From Chamaesiphon sp. 341R_metabat_111 (GTDB lineage Bacteria > Cyanobacteriota > Cyanobacteriia > Cyanobacteriales > Chamaesiphonaceae), in the NCBI GenBank assembly GCA_025351825.1, contig JANXVE010000094.1, positions 1 through 64,000 of the forward strand: DNA of 64,000 bases. Reading direction: 5' to 3'. Below, piece by piece: positions 8,973-17,630 of this stretch. Position 1 is the stretch's first letter. Each line of letters begins with the position of its first letter. The notes beneath the pieces are model-generated. The model did no database searches. It was not told where the DNA came from and saw only the letters and a list, made by a program, of their open reading frames with translations. A program made the translations under genes and the position numbers.

Positions 8973-9611
8973 ATGTCCAGATCCCGCGAACCATTAATTA
9001 GTCTTGCCCTCTACCACGCTTTCAAGCAACCAATTATCAACCCCTTATTCTATTTGTATCTCCAAGGCAAAGTAGCAGGTACCGAACACATCCCCAGATC
9101 GGGTGGATTTGTCGTTGTCAGCAATCACGGCAGTAATTTCGATCCACCCCTGCTTTCTGCCGCAGTCAGACGACCTGTCGCATACATGGCCAAAGAAGAA
9201 TTATTTGAAGTACCAATATTGAAAAATGCGATTAGGCTATATGGTGCTTATCCAGTCAAGCGCGGTGCAGTCGATCGAAACACCATTAAAGCAGCGTTAG
9301 CCTATCTCGAAGCAGGTTGGGGTGTCGGCATATTTCTGTCTGGTACCCGCACGCCTGACGGCAAGGTGATCGATCCAAAACCAGGCGCGGCTCTGATTGC
9401 AGCCAAGGCTCAAGTCCCCTTGCTGCCTGTTTCGATGTGGGGAACCCATCTAATCGAGCAGCCAGGTAAAAAATACCCCCGATCGACTCCAGTAACAATT
9501 AGAATTGGTGAATTGATTCCCGCGCCAACTTCGACGAAACGGTCGGAACTCGATCGAGTCACCGATTTATGTACGGCAAAAATCAACAGCCTGCACGATC
9601 TCGGTCGCTAA
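8973..9611 (+). CDS. plsC: 1-acyl-sn-glycerol-3-phosphate acyltransferase
   Basis: PlsC transfers a fatty acyl group to lysophosphatidate, making phosphatidate for membrane lipids, at the cytoplasmic membrane. The catalytic motif I NHGSNFDPP (HX4D form) is at about residues 50-58, motif II GAYPVKRG follows, motif III reads IFLSGTRTPDGKV (a variant of the usual FPEGTRS), and the motif IV region has VPLLPVSMWGT. Length, 212 residues, is normal. The Phe-Pro-Glu-Gly to Phe-Leu-Ser-Gly change in motif III is notable and occurs in some family branches, so acyl acceptor specificity may differ. Confidence 0.85.
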   Translation: MSRSREPLISLALYHAFKQPIINPLFYLYLQGKVAGTEHIPRSGGFVVVSNHGSNFDPPLLSAAVRRPVAYMAKEELFEVPILKNAIRLYGAYPVKRGAVDRNTIKAALAYLEAGWGVGIFLSGTRTPDGKVIDPKPGAALIAAKAQVPLLPVSMWGTHLIEQPGKKYPRSTPVTIRIGELIPAPTSTKRSELDRVTDLCTAKINSLHDLGR

Positions 9612-9692
9612 ATCAGCCGTGATATCATAGTATTAATCAACCACACAAATATCATCACTCGTGCGCGAAGCGTCTCGGAGGGAATCGCCCAC

Positions 9693-9986
9693 ATGACAAA
9701 CAATTTACGGGAGCAACTAACCGCACTACTAGACGAAGCTCAACTAGAGTGGCTCAAGCCACATATCCAAAAAGATGCCGTAATTATCGTCGTTCCCGAA
9801 CTAGATCTTTTAGACGTAGGCATGGCGATTTCTAGCGACAATACTCAATCCATTCAGCACTGGATTAGTGAACAATTACTAGTCAAGCCATCGCAAGAAA
9901 TTCTCAATCGTTGGAATGCCAATTCTAGTCAAAGATTTCAAGCACTAATTATTCAGCCATACATCTTAGTAAAAGAGATCGAATAG
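9693..9986 (+). CDS. DUF2288 family protein
   Basis: A 97-residue protein matching the DUF2288 pattern: an N-terminal helix (REQLTALLDEAQLEWLKPH), a strand with VIIVVPELDLLDVGMAISSD, a Trp-containing helix (IQHWISEQLL) and the conserved end FQALIIQPYILVKEIE. The family is small, soluble and widespread in cyanobacteria and proteobacteria; no function is known to me. The short upstream gap holds a GCGAAGCGTCT-type mini-palindrome (9663-9690). Confidence 0.8.
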   Translation: MTNNLREQLTALLDEAQLEWLKPHIQKDAVIIVVPELDLLDVGMAISSDNTQSIQHWISEQLLVKPSQEILNRWNANSSQRFQALIIQPYILVKEIE

Positions 9987-10089
9987 AAACCTGAGATGAT
10001 TCGGGATTCCGCTCGATCGAGATTGACAAGATCGGGTAGGCTAGAAGTGAGCATGGTAATTTGTTAGCAGTAGCTGAGAAGGGGTATCT

Positions 10090-11544
10090 ATGAATACAGG
10101 ATTGCAGCGTCCGCTTTTGATTGGTGGAATTGGACTAACTGTCGGATTGTGGGGCTTGGATAGTGTGTCTCACAGCCTTGCTGGTGTGGGCGACTTGGTT
10201 ACACTGGGGGCAATTGCTGCTGGTGGATATTGGTGGTACAGTCGGCGCAACAGTCAGACACAAGTACCTGTAGGTAAGATTGAGGTCGATCGATCGACAC
10301 TCGACAAGGCTCTGAGCCAGGTAGAATTGGTAATCAGTCAACTGACGATCGAAAGTCCGAATTCGCCCCAGATCGATAAATTACGTCAAGAATTAGCGCA
10401 AGTCCAGACCAATTCTACTCGGCTCGATCGCCAAATTGTGATTACTGGCGGGCAAAGAGTTGGGAAAAATAGCTTGCTCAAGCTACTGACTACCACTCCA
10501 GTCCCCTCTGCTGCACCACTCAAATACATCAAAACACCAGCGTTATTTGCCAGCGGTGCTGAGAGTGATGCCGCCGAGCTAACCGCCAAACAACTGACAA
10601 GCAATGCTGACTTAGTTTTATTTCTCACCAATGGCGACTTGACAGCGACTGAATATAAATATATTGGCGAACTGCACCAAGCCAATCAACGAGTAGTATT
10701 ATTGCTCAATCAAGTCGATCGTTATTTGCCCGACGAACGGAACCTGATTCTTCAGAAACTCCAATCTACAGTTGCAGGAACAATAGCCGCCGCCGATGTT
10801 GTCAGTACTAGTACCGCACCCGCACCAATTAAAGTCCGCAAGATCCAGGCAGATGGGAGCAGCCTAGAAACATTAGAAACACTCCCCGTCGATATTGCTA
10901 ACCTCAACCAGCAACTGACAAACATCCTCGCCATCGACGGCGAAAAATTACTGTGGGCGACTACTTATCGTCAAGTAGCTGATGTCCAGACTACTGCAAA
11001 AACCGCGCTAAATAACGTCAGACTCGATCGAGCATTGCCACTAATCGAGCAAAATCAATGGATCGTAGCGGCTGCGGCATTTGCCAATCCCCTCCCCGCC
11101 CTAGATTTACTAGCTACCGCTGCGGTTAACGCCCAAATGGTAATCGATTTAGGTGCCATCTATCAGCAAAAATTCTCCTTCGAGCAAGCTCAAGCTGCCG
11201 CTAGTGCAATGGGGAACGTAATGTTGAAACTAGGATTAGTCGAACTCTGTACCCAAACAGTCGCTGGAGTACTCAAAACAAATGCGGTTACTTTCGTCGC
11301 TGGTGGATTAGTCCAAGGTTTGAGTGCTGCCTACCTCACCCGCATCGCTGGTTTAACCCTTGTCGAATACCTCGCAGCCCAAGATCTAGTCGCACCCGAA
11401 CCCACCCGCGCCTGGAATCTCGATCTGCTCGGCAACACCCTCCAGCAAGTATTCCAAGCAAATCAACGAGTTGCCTATCTGCAAACTGTTGTCAAGCAAG
11501 GGATTGATAAGTTGATGCCGGATGCGAGGGTTGCAGCGGGGTAG
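10090..11544 (+). CDS. DUF697 / degenerate GTPase-like membrane protein
   Basis: A 484-residue protein with an N-terminal pair of hydrophobic helices (residues about 8-50), a coiled region, a P-loop GTPase-like domain from about residue 115, and a C-terminal Ala-rich DUF697-type hydrophobic domain (residues about 315-430). The P-loop reads GGQRVGKNSLL (residues 120-130), with Asn in the position normally Ser/Thr, and the G4 motif is NQVD instead of NKxD, so nucleotide binding may be altered or lost. Homologues are common in cyanobacteria; the role is unknown. It ends just before a G/C-rich tandem repeat and metF. Confidence 0.72.
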   Translation: MNTGLQRPLLIGGIGLTVGLWGLDSVSHSLAGVGDLVTLGAIAAGGYWWYSRRNSQTQVPVGKIEVDRSTLDKALSQVELVISQLTIESPNSPQIDKLRQELAQVQTNSTRLDRQIVITGGQRVGKNSLLKLLTTTPVPSAAPLKYIKTPALFASGAESDAAELTAKQLTSNADLVLFLTNGDLTATEYKYIGELHQANQRVVLLLNQVDRYLPDERNLILQKLQSTVAGTIAAADVVSTSTAPAPIKVRKIQADGSSLETLETLPVDIANLNQQLTNILAIDGEKLLWATTYRQVADVQTTAKTALNNVRLDRALPLIEQNQWIVAAAAFANPLPALDLLATAAVNAQMVIDLGAIYQQKFSFEQAQAAASAMGNVMLKLGLVELCTQTVAGVLKTNAVTFVAGGLVQGLSAAYLTRIAGLTLVEYLAAQDLVAPEPTRAWNLDLLGNTLQQVFQANQRVAYLQTVVKQGIDKLMPDARVAAG

Positions 11545-11678
11545 AGAGGGTGGGGAGTGTGGGAGGGGTGGGAGGTGTGGGAGAAAGACTTTGAATGATT
11601 CTTTCCCCAGTCCCCCAGTCCCCCCGTCTCCCCATCCCCCCACACTCCCCACCCTTCCCCATTCCCCTTACTCCCCTA
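11545..11678. repeat. G-rich/C-rich imperfect tandem repeat and inverted repeat
   Basis: The plus strand first shows G-rich units (GTGGGGAGTGTGGGAGGGGT) and, after an AT spacer, C-rich units of the type CCCCAGTCCC and CACACTCCCCACCC. The two halves are partly complementary and can fold back. Similar C-rich tracts lie at 12631-12672 and 18690-18715. The tract is open in several frames and extends the metF reading frame artificially upstream. Confidence 0.75.
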
Positions 11679-11713
11679 AAATTATTGTTAAAGTACATTT
11701 CCCTAATGAGATC

Positions 11714-12601
11714 GTGACTAATTTTCGACAAGCGGCTATTGCAGGTGAGTTTCTAATTACGGCAGAAGTTGCTCCACCTAAGGGTGGGAACGTCGCTCAC
11801 ATGGTAGAAATGGCGACTTGTCTCAAAGGGCGAGTTCATGCTGTGAACGTCACTGATGGCAGTCGGGCGGTGATGCGGATGTCGCCGCTGGTATCGTCGC
11901 TAATTCTCCAGCAACATGGGATCGAACCAGTTTGTCAATTTGCCTGTCGCGATCGAAATCGGATTGGACTACAAGGTGACTTACTCGGTGCCCATGCTTT
12001 GGGTATTCACAATATTCTCGCCCTGACTGGCGACCCGATTAGAGCTGGCGACTATCCCAAAGCTAAGGCCGTATTTGACCTAGAAGCGGTCAGATTATTA
12101 CAAATTATCAACAACCTCAATCAAGGGCTAGACGGCAACGACAAGCCGCTTCCAGACGGTGCTGTAGACTTATTTGTCGGTGCAGCAGTAGATCCCCAAT
12201 CCAAAAGCTGGTCGGGGTTGCAGAGTAGATTCGATCGCAAAGTCAATGCAGGTGCCCAATTTTTTCAGAGTCAGCTAATTTCTGACTTTGAGATCTTGGA
12301 AAAATTCATGGACAAGATCGCCAGCAGCTACCAGAAGCCAGTCCTCGCCGGAATATTCCTGCTTAAATCTGCCAAAAATGCCGATTTTATCAACCGCAAT
12401 GTCCCTGGTGTAGATATCCCCCAACATATTATCGATCGATTAGCTCGATCTCCAGAACCTTTGCAAGAAGGCATCAAAATCGCCGCCGAGCAAGTCAAAC
12501 TGGCCAGCCAACTCTGCCAAGGTGTCCACCTCATGGCAGTCCGACGAGAAGATCTCATCCCTCAAATCTTAGATTTAGCCGGAATTGCACCACTAGATTA
12601 G
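11714..12601 (+). CDS. metF: Methylenetetrahydrofolate reductase
   Basis: MetF reduces 5,10-methylene-THF to 5-methyl-THF for methionine synthesis. The protein from GTG 11714 is 295 residues and begins VTNFRQAAIAGEFLITAEVA, matching the family start; the open frame continues upstream only through the C-rich repeat, so that extension is not believed. Family features include TAEVAPPKGGN, the FAD-site segment ALTGDPIRAGDYP, and the C-terminal helix with GVHLMAVRREDLIPQIL. The ribosome site before the GTG is weak. It lies in the same direction as the DUF697 gene and 140 bp before tRNA-Leu. Confidence 0.88.
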   Translation: MTNFRQAAIAGEFLITAEVAPPKGGNVAHMVEMATCLKGRVHAVNVTDGSRAVMRMSPLVSSLILQQHGIEPVCQFACRDRNRIGLQGDLLGAHALGIHNILALTGDPIRAGDYPKAKAVFDLEAVRLLQIINNLNQGLDGNDKPLPDGAVDLFVGAAVDPQSKSWSGLQSRFDRKVNAGAQFFQSQLISDFEILEKFMDKIASSYQKPVLAGIFLLKSAKNADFINRNVPGVDIPQHIIDRLARSPEPLQEGIKIAAEQVKLASQLCQGVHLMAVRREDLIPQILDLAGIAPLD

Positions 12602-12683
12602 AATCAGCAATTGGGATTTCTAAGCGTCCGTTCCTCCCATACCTCCCACACCTCCCACACTCCCCACCCCCCATTAATTTTAC

Positions 12684-12713
12684 TTGACAAGCATAGATTA
12701 GGTACTGTAAGAT
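12684..12713 (+). promoter_or_regulatory. Sigma-70-type promoter of tRNA-Leu
   Basis: TTGACA at 12684-12689 and TAAGAT at 12708-12713 are separated by 18 bp and lie about 30 bp before the tRNA. This is the clearest consensus promoter in the window. Confidence 0.7.
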
Positions 12714-12741
12714 TAAAGATGGCTCTTAAAAAAGCCCAACT

Positions 12742-12825
12742 GCGTGACTGGCGGAATTGGTAGACGCGCTAGATTCAGGTTCTAGTGTTCGCAAGGACTT
12801 CCGAGTTCGAGTCTCGGGTCGCGCA
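12742..12825 (+). tRNA. tRNA-Leu (anticodon CAG)
   Basis: An 84-nt class II tRNA folds cleanly. The acceptor stem pairs GCGTGAC (12742-12748) with GTCGCGC (12818-12824) with one G-U pair, followed by discriminator A12825. The anticodon stem-loop is CTAGA-TTCAGGT-TCTAG with anticodon CAG at 12776-12778, decoding CUG. A long variable arm (TGTTCGCAAGGACTT region) and a T arm CCGAG-TTCGAGT-CTCGG are present. The 3' CCA is not encoded, so it must be added after transcription. No intron is seen. Confidence 0.96.
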
Positions 12826-12848
12826 TATTTTTATAACTAACATGTTTA

Positions 12849-12887
12849 ATAAACAGCGACAATCGATCGTCGCTGTTTATTGTTTTA
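12849..12887 (+). terminator. Rho-independent terminator after tRNA-Leu
   Basis: A perfect 12-bp stem (ATAAACAGCGAC and GTCGCTGTTTAT) with an 8-base loop is followed by TGTTTTAT. It ends the tRNA transcript and lies just before the SpoU methylase start. Confidence 0.8.
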
Positions 12888-12909
12888 TCCTAGCTCGATC
12901 GCGTTTCCT

Positions 12910-13686
12910 ATGCTAACTAGTACTCAAAGCCCCCTCGTCAAGCAATTTAAGAAGCTCCAAGCTGCCAAAGAGCGGCGAGAAATGCAGGCATTTTTATTAG
13001 AAGGGACGCATCTAATTCAGGAAGCCTGCGTGGTCAAATATCCGCTCACAACGGTATGTTGTACGGAAAAGTGGCAAGAAAATCACCCTGAGTTGTGGTC
13101 GATCGTTTCGGACAATTGCGATCGGCTAGAATTGGTTAGCGAGGAAGTAATTAGATCGATCGCTACTACCGTAAATCCAGATGGGATTGTCGCCATTGCC
13201 CCGCGATTAGCACAGGCACAACCAGCCATTCCCGCCAATCTCACTCTCGTTCTATCTACCATTCAAGATCCTGGCAACCTGGGCACGATGATCCGCACAG
13301 CCGCAGCGGTGGGTGTCGATGGTTTGTGGCTGAGTCACGATAGCGTCGATTTAGACAATCCTAAAGTCCTGCGCGCGTCAGCCGGACAATGGTTCAGGCT
13401 GGCGATGGGTGTAAGTGACAATCTGCACGAACTAGTCAATAGTTACAAGCAGCAGGGTGTACAGGTAGTTTCAACTACTTCCCACACCAAAACTAGCTAC
13501 TGGGATGTAGATCTGGCGGCTCCAACGCTAATCCTACTAGGTAATGAAGGCGCAGGATTGAGTGAAGATCTAGCAATACTCGCCGATCTCCAAGTGCGAA
13601 TTCCGATGTCAGTCCGAGTAGAATCATTAAACGTCGCCACCGCAGCAGCATTGATGCTATACGAAGTTCGCAGACAGAGAAGTTAG
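12910..13686 (+). CDS. TrmH/SpoU family RNA 2'-O-methyltransferase
   Basis: A SPOUT-class methyltransferase of 258 residues from ATG 12910 (an upstream in-frame start at 12880 would lie in the terminator). The N-terminal substrate-binding domain covers residues 1-90 (KLQAAKERREMQAFLLEGTH). The three SpoU motifs follow: motif 1 DPGNLGTMIRTAAAVG, motif 2 ILLGNEGAGLS, and motif 3 IPMSVRVESLNVATAAALML, which make the trefoil knot that binds SAM. The architecture resembles 23S rRNA ribose methylases (RlmB/AviRb types), but the target nucleotide is not predictable. Confidence 0.88.
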   Translation: MLTSTQSPLVKQFKKLQAAKERREMQAFLLEGTHLIQEACVVKYPLTTVCCTEKWQENHPELWSIVSDNCDRLELVSEEVIRSIATTVNPDGIVAIAPRLAQAQPAIPANLTLVLSTIQDPGNLGTMIRTAAAVGVDGLWLSHDSVDLDNPKVLRASAGQWFRLAMGVSDNLHELVNSYKQQGVQVVSTTSHTKTSYWDVDLAAPTLILLGNEGAGLSEDLAILADLQVRIPMSVRVESLNVATAAALMLYEVRRQRS

Positions 13687-13709
13687 GCATAAGAAGAACG
13701 GTTCGTTGT

Positions 13710-13757
13710 CGTAATTAATAATTATCAATTATTAATTATTAATTATTAATTAATTAC
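13710..13757. repeat. AT-only heptamer tandem repeat (TTAATTA)
   Basis: Tandem copies of a TTAATTA-like heptamer occupy the space just before the GntR gene start. It resembles the other heptamer STRR tracts in the window and could affect the promoter of the regulator. Confidence 0.7.
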
Positions 13758-13759
13758 CC

Positions 13760-14758
13760 ATGCAATTCCACATTCAATCTGATAGTGAAATCCCCGTTTC
13801 CAAACAACTATACGATCAGATGTTATTTGCGATCGCATCGCGCCAGTTTTCACCAGGACATCGGTTGCCAAGTACCCGTCAGCTAGCGATGCAGACTGGA
13901 TTGCATCGAAATACGATCGGCAAGGTATACAATCAATTAGAAGCCGCTGGCATCGTCGAATCCGTGCCAGGATCGGGGATTTATGTCAAATCATTAGGGC
14001 ATGAAAGCAATCACCTGTTTGCTAATTCTAGTCTTGATTCCAATCTTTCCGCGATCGATCTCATCTCCCAAAGTCTTAATGCTCTGATCGCCCAAGGTTA
14101 TTCTCTCACCCAGTCGCGAGAATTATTTCTGACCGAAATTGATTGGCGATGGCGATGTAGTGCCAGAGTCCTCGTTACCGTCCCCCAAATCGAAATTGGC
14201 GCAGGGGAGTTGATGCTCCAAGAATTGCAGCAATCCCTGGGCATTCCCGTGCAGCTCGTCGCGTTGGAAGAATTGGAAGCCGAACTAGTTCGACTCCAAG
14301 CCGCAACAATCGTAACTAGCCGCTATTTCATCGCCACAGTCGAATCAAAATTAGCCGAGAGTAAGTTAATTAAACCTCGCTCGATTCGAGTGATTCCGAT
14401 CGATCTCCAAGACTACGAGAAAGAACTAGCCCTAGTCAAGACATTACCCAAAAATAGCTATGTCGGAATTGTCAGCCTCAGTGCCGGAATTTTGGCAGTA
14501 GCCGAGATGATGGTACACAGTATGCGCGGTGAAGATCTGTTCGTGATGGCTTGTCAAACCACTGATAAATACAAACTTAACGCCACGATCCGTCGTGCCC
14601 ATACGATTATTAGTGATAAAGCCAGCCTAAAATTAGTTTATCAGGCGATCGAAGCTGCTGATGAGGATCTGATTCGGATTCCGCAAGTGGTCGAGAGTGA
14701 AAGCTATATTGGACTGAAATCGATCGACTTACTCAAGCGTGAATTGGGATTAGTTTGA
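13760..14758 (+). CDS. GntR-family transcriptional regulator with long C-terminal domain
   Basis: A 332-residue regulator. Residues 1-70 form the GntR winged helix (IPVSKQLYDQMLFAIASRQ, then PGHRLPSTRQLAMQTGLHRN and GIVESVPGSGIYV). The remaining 250 residues are not FadR, UTRA or aminotransferase-like by eye: they contain a repeated alpha/beta pattern with VLVTVPQIEIG, ATIVTSRYFIATVES and YVGIVSLSAGILAVAEMM, suggesting a Rossmann-like or periplasmic-binding-like sensor domain. Related proteins occur in other cyanobacteria. The ligand and targets are unknown; no obvious target gene is adjacent. Confidence 0.8.
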   Translation: MQFHIQSDSEIPVSKQLYDQMLFAIASRQFSPGHRLPSTRQLAMQTGLHRNTIGKVYNQLEAAGIVESVPGSGIYVKSLGHESNHLFANSSLDSNLSAIDLISQSLNALIAQGYSLTQSRELFLTEIDWRWRCSARVLVTVPQIEIGAGELMLQELQQSLGIPVQLVALEELEAELVRLQAATIVTSRYFIATVESKLAESKLIKPRSIRVIPIDLQDYEKELALVKTLPKNSYVGIVSLSAGILAVAEMMVHSMRGEDLFVMACQTTDKYKLNATIRRAHTIISDKASLKLVYQAIEAADEDLIRIPQVVESESYIGLKSIDLLKRELGLV

Positions 14759-14763
14759 TAGTT

Positions 14764-14945
14764 GGTGCGATGTTCGAGATGGTGAGGGTACCCACGAGGG
14801 GCACCCCTACAGGTTGTGCTGGTGTAACGATAACCTGTAGGGGCGGTGCCTTATGCCCGCCCGATCGATGTCGATTGTAATCATGGGCGATCGATCGGTG
14901 CGATGTTCGAGATGGTGAGGGTACCCACGAGGGGCACCCCTACAG
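14764..14945. repeat. Two 49-bp direct repeats within REP-like elements (family A)
   Basis: The segments 14764-14812 and 14897-14945 are direct copies containing GGGTACCCACGAGGGGCACC and ending CCCTACAG. Between them is a complementary CTGTAGGGGCGGTGCC arm (from about 14834) that can pair with the first copy. The layout suggests tandem insertion or slippage of a palindromic repeat unit in the 246-bp convergent gap between the GntR regulator and rpaA. Confidence 0.85.
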
Positions 14946-15004
14946 ATTTTGGTGCAGCACTGCCCTCTGGGCTTTCGAGCTGTTAGCATCAGATCGTGCT
15001 GCCC

Positions 15005-15733
15005 TCAAGCAGGGATTTTCTCCTCTTCTCGATCGTTTTGGAGTTCTAGACAATAACCCGCGCCATAGATCGTCTTGATATATTTTGGACGACGTGGATC
15101 TGGTTCCATCTTGGTTCTCAGGTGGCGAATATGCACCCGAATCGTCTCGATATCATCATTGGGATCGTAACCCCAGACCTCCTTGAGAATCTCACTCGGA
15201 GATACTGTCTGCCCGTGTCGCTGTAGCAAGCAGTGCAGCAGTTCAAATTCAAGGTGGGTGAGCTTGATTGTAGCCGTCCGCCAAACTGCCTCAAATCGCT
15301 CTGGGACTAGGGTAAGTTCGCCATAGCTGAGGATTTCGCTATGTTTGGCAGCCTGGGGAATCCGATCCGTTCGCCGTAGCAGTGCCCTGACACGGGCGAG
15401 TAGCTCCTCGATCTCAAATGGCTTGGTGAGGTAGTCATCTGCCCCAGCATTGAACCCTTCAACCTTGTTCTGAGTCTGGCTCAGAGCTGTTAACATTAGG
15501 ACTGGAATATCCGATGTGCGATCGTCTCGGCGCAATCTTTGACAGACTGTATAGCCATCAACTTTTGGCAGCATCAGATCCAATACAATTAGATCTGGCT
15601 GAATTTGGATCGCCATTGCCTGTCCCTGGATCCCATCAGGTGCTTGGTTTACCTCGTAGCCAGCCATTTCGAGGTTAATACAGACTATTTCAGCGATCGC
15701 TGCATCATCATCGACGACTAGTATTCGCGGCAT
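15005..15733 (-). CDS. rpaA: OmpR-family response regulator, RpaA type
   Basis: A receiver domain (residues 1-120, phospho-acceptor Asp52 in [11 protein letters not shown], acidic pair in VVDDD, Lys in LTKPFE) is followed by a winged-helix DNA-binding domain (residues 135-235). The linker [18 protein letters not shown] and the segment [18 protein letters not shown] are, from memory, diagnostic of cyanobacterial RpaA, the master output regulator of the circadian clock, phosphorylated by SasA and also affecting phycobilisome association. ATG 15733 is preferred over a TTG two codons upstream. The kinase is not in the window. The C-terminal tail is short ([10 protein letters not shown]). A close paralogue cannot be excluded. 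Confidence 0.78.
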   Translation of the reverse strand: MPRILVVDDDAAIAEIVCINLEMAGYEVNQAPDGIQGQAMAIQIQPDLIVLDLMLPKVDGYTVCQRLRRDDRTSDIPVLMLTALSQTQNKVEGFNAGADDYLTKPFEIEELLARVRALLRRTDRIPQAAKHSEILSYGELTLVPERFEAVWRTATIKLTHLEFELLHCLLQRHGQTVSPSEILKEVWGYDPNDDIETIRVHIRHLRTKMEPDPRRPKYIKTIYGAGYCLELQNDREEEKIPA

Positions 15734-15995
15734 GTTCAAGAAATATTAGGTGTTGAAAAGATTTGTTAAAAGTATTTAGTAAAAAAAGCTTTATGTAAAG
15801 ATTATACGCAACTCGATCGAACTGAGGGCAGTTTTCTAGATATTTCTCAATTTTAATGGTGGATACTTCGACTCCGCTCAGTACCAGATCTTCGACTCCA
15901 CTCAGTACAAGATAGTGGATAGTGGATAGTGAACGGTTATTTATCTAAGCCTAACTTCTAACTTCGCTCAGTGAGCGGAGCCGAACTGAACCCCT
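15734..15995. other. Divergent intergenic region between rpaA and ubiA
   Basis: The 262-bp gap must hold both promoters. It includes near-duplicate TTCGACTCC(G/A)CTCAGTAC units and a GTGGATA heptamer repeat (15909-15930). No gene was recognised. Confidence 0.45.
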
Positions 15996-16874
15996 ATGAC
16001 AACATTACCCCCGACCGAACCAATTTGGCTAACGATCTTCAGACTGCTCCGGTGGGACAAGCCCGCAGGCAGATTGATTTTGATGATTCCCGCCTTGTGG
16101 GGACTATGTTTGGCAGCTAACGGCAATCCACCGTTGCCACTGCTGGGTGTGATTATTTTGGGCACCCTCGCGACTAGTGCGGCGGGATGTGTCGTCAATG
16201 ATTTGTGGGATCGAAATATCGACCCCCATGTAGAGCGTACCAAAAATCGACCCCTAGCTGCCAAGTCCCTCTCGATCGCCACGGGCATTGGCGTGCTAAT
16301 TGTCTCGCTGATTTGTGCTGCAATTTTGGCTATTTATCTCAATCCACTGACGTTCTGGCTATGTGTGGCGGCTGTGCCAGTTATTTTGCTTTATCCTGGG
16401 GCAAAACGAGTATTTCCAGTGCCGCAACTGGTACTATCGATCGCCTGGGGATTTGCAGTATTGATTAGTTGGTCGATGGTGACGGCGAGTATTGCTACCC
16501 CAACTTGGTATTTGTGGGGCGCGACGATCTTTTGGACGCTGGGATTTGATACTGTATATGCCATGTCCGATCGAGAGGATGACCGCAGAATTGGCGTTAA
16601 ATCTAGTGCGCTATTTTTTGGTAAATATGTGGCAGAAGCAACGGCAATTTGCTACGCCATTACAGTTGGCTTGCTCGGCTATGTCGGCACAATTATGAAT
16701 TTGGGATCGATCTTTTGGTTGACACTAGGAATGTCGGCTGGCTGCTGGCTCTGGCAATATCTCCGCCTCAAAAAACCAACTATTCCACCTTCGTTTTATC
16801 CCCAAATGTTTCGCGAAAATGTTTGGATCGGTTTTGGGTTACTATTAGGCATGGTCTTGGGAATTAGACAGTAA
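15996..16874 (+). CDS. ubiA: 4-hydroxybenzoate polyprenyltransferase (UbiA family)
   Basis: An integral membrane prenyltransferase of 292 residues. In cyanobacteria this enzyme attaches the solanesyl-type chain to 4-hydroxybenzoate in plastoquinone biosynthesis. The first Asp-rich motif NDLWDRNID and the second DREDDRRIGVKS bind the Mg-diphosphate of the prenyl donor; SAAGCVVNDLWDRNIDPHVE and RTKNRPLAAK are typical of the 4-HB branch. Eight to nine hydrophobic segments are visible. The start ATG at 15996 gives a soluble N-terminus of about 20 residues and then WDKPAGRLILMIPALWG, as in the family. Confidence 0.92.
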   Translation: MTTLPPTEPIWLTIFRLLRWDKPAGRLILMIPALWGLCLAANGNPPLPLLGVIILGTLATSAAGCVVNDLWDRNIDPHVERTKNRPLAAKSLSIATGIGVLIVSLICAAILAIYLNPLTFWLCVAAVPVILLYPGAKRVFPVPQLVLSIAWGFAVLISWSMVTASIATPTWYLWGATIFWTLGFDTVYAMSDREDDRRIGVKSSALFFGKYVAEATAICYAITVGLLGYVGTIMNLGSIFWLTLGMSAGCWLWQYLRLKKPTIPPSFYPQMFRENVWIGFGLLLGMVLGIRQ

Positions 16875-16979
16875 TCCTCACAAGTTCCTCACATTTAGCT
16901 GATTTAATAAATCTGGAAATTGAAATCTAAATCATGTAGATAATGATAGAACCATCAATTTCTTATTGGGAGCGATGCA

Positions 16980-17453
16980 ATGAAACACATTACGATGGCA
17001 GCATTATTACTTGTCTCGATCGGCTGGTCCCATCCGGCTGGAGTCAGGGCTGAAGCTCCCAAACCCAGAGGTGGCTGTTGGTCTAGAGATGTTGCGATGC
17101 GTCCGATCTCCGATCCACAAGTAATCACCACAACTAAAGGTCAGGTAATTGCGATCGATCGCAATGACAAAAATGAGCCGATTGCCGCCAAGGAGGTAGT
17201 TACCTGGGTGCGAATCAAAACTGCTGATGGCACTCAAAAGTCAATCTACTTAGGCTCGGATCGATACCTGAACCAGCAGCAGATCCAACTTAAGGTATCA
17301 GACAACCTCGAAATCAAAGGTACCCAAACAACCAATCCCAAACAACTACCCACCATAGTTGCTAGCACCATCAAGAAAGGCACACGAGTCTGGAAAATCA
17401 ATCAGATCGCCACCAAACCCACAACAACTAAATGGTGTCAACATAACGGTTAA
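16980..17453 (+). CDS. Exported hypothetical protein
   Basis: A 157-residue protein with a signal peptide (MKHITMAALLLVSIGWSHPA, cleavage likely at VRA-EA around residue 25). The mature part is a small beta-rich domain (VITTTKGQVIAIDRND, VVTWVRIKTADGTQKSIYLG, IQLKVSDNLEIKGTQ), resembling an OB-fold-like DNA-binding/NirD-type periplasmic domain by pattern only. No family is recognised with confidence. One Cys near each end of the mature chain could form a disulphide. AGCGATGCA precedes the start without a strong Shine-Dalgarno. Confidence 0.6.
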   Translation: MKHITMAALLLVSIGWSHPAGVRAEAPKPRGGCWSRDVAMRPISDPQVITTTKGQVIAIDRNDKNEPIAAKEVVTWVRIKTADGTQKSIYLGSDRYLNQQQIQLKVSDNLEIKGTQTTNPKQLPTIVASTIKKGTRVWKINQIATKPTTTKWCQHNG

Positions 17454-17496
17454 TCTAGTTGATAGTGGTTTAGTGGTTTAGCAATCTCCTAGTCGC

Positions 17497-17622
17497 CCGC
17501 ACTCCCAGGCTCCCACGCTCCCACGCTCCCGCACTCCCGCACTCCCACACTCCCACGCTCCCAGGCTCCCGCACTCCCACGCTCCCGCACTCCCGCACTC
17601 CCACGCTCCCACGCTCCCACGC
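17497..17622. repeat. 10-bp tandem repeat (CTCCCACGCT and variants)
   Basis: About twelve tandem decamers alternate between CTCCCACGCT, CTCCCGCACT and CTCCCAGGCT, running up to nine bases before the glucokinase start. The complementary form GCGTGGGAGC fills 35965-36035. A slippage-prone tract this close to the start may influence glk expression. Confidence 0.9.
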
Positions 17623-17630
17623 CTCAACAC

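Noticed and set aside
11522-11713. Upstream extension of metF through the C-rich repeat
   Set aside because: The added residues are only Pro/Ser/His/Thr from repeat units; the family N-terminus begins at the GTG at 11714.
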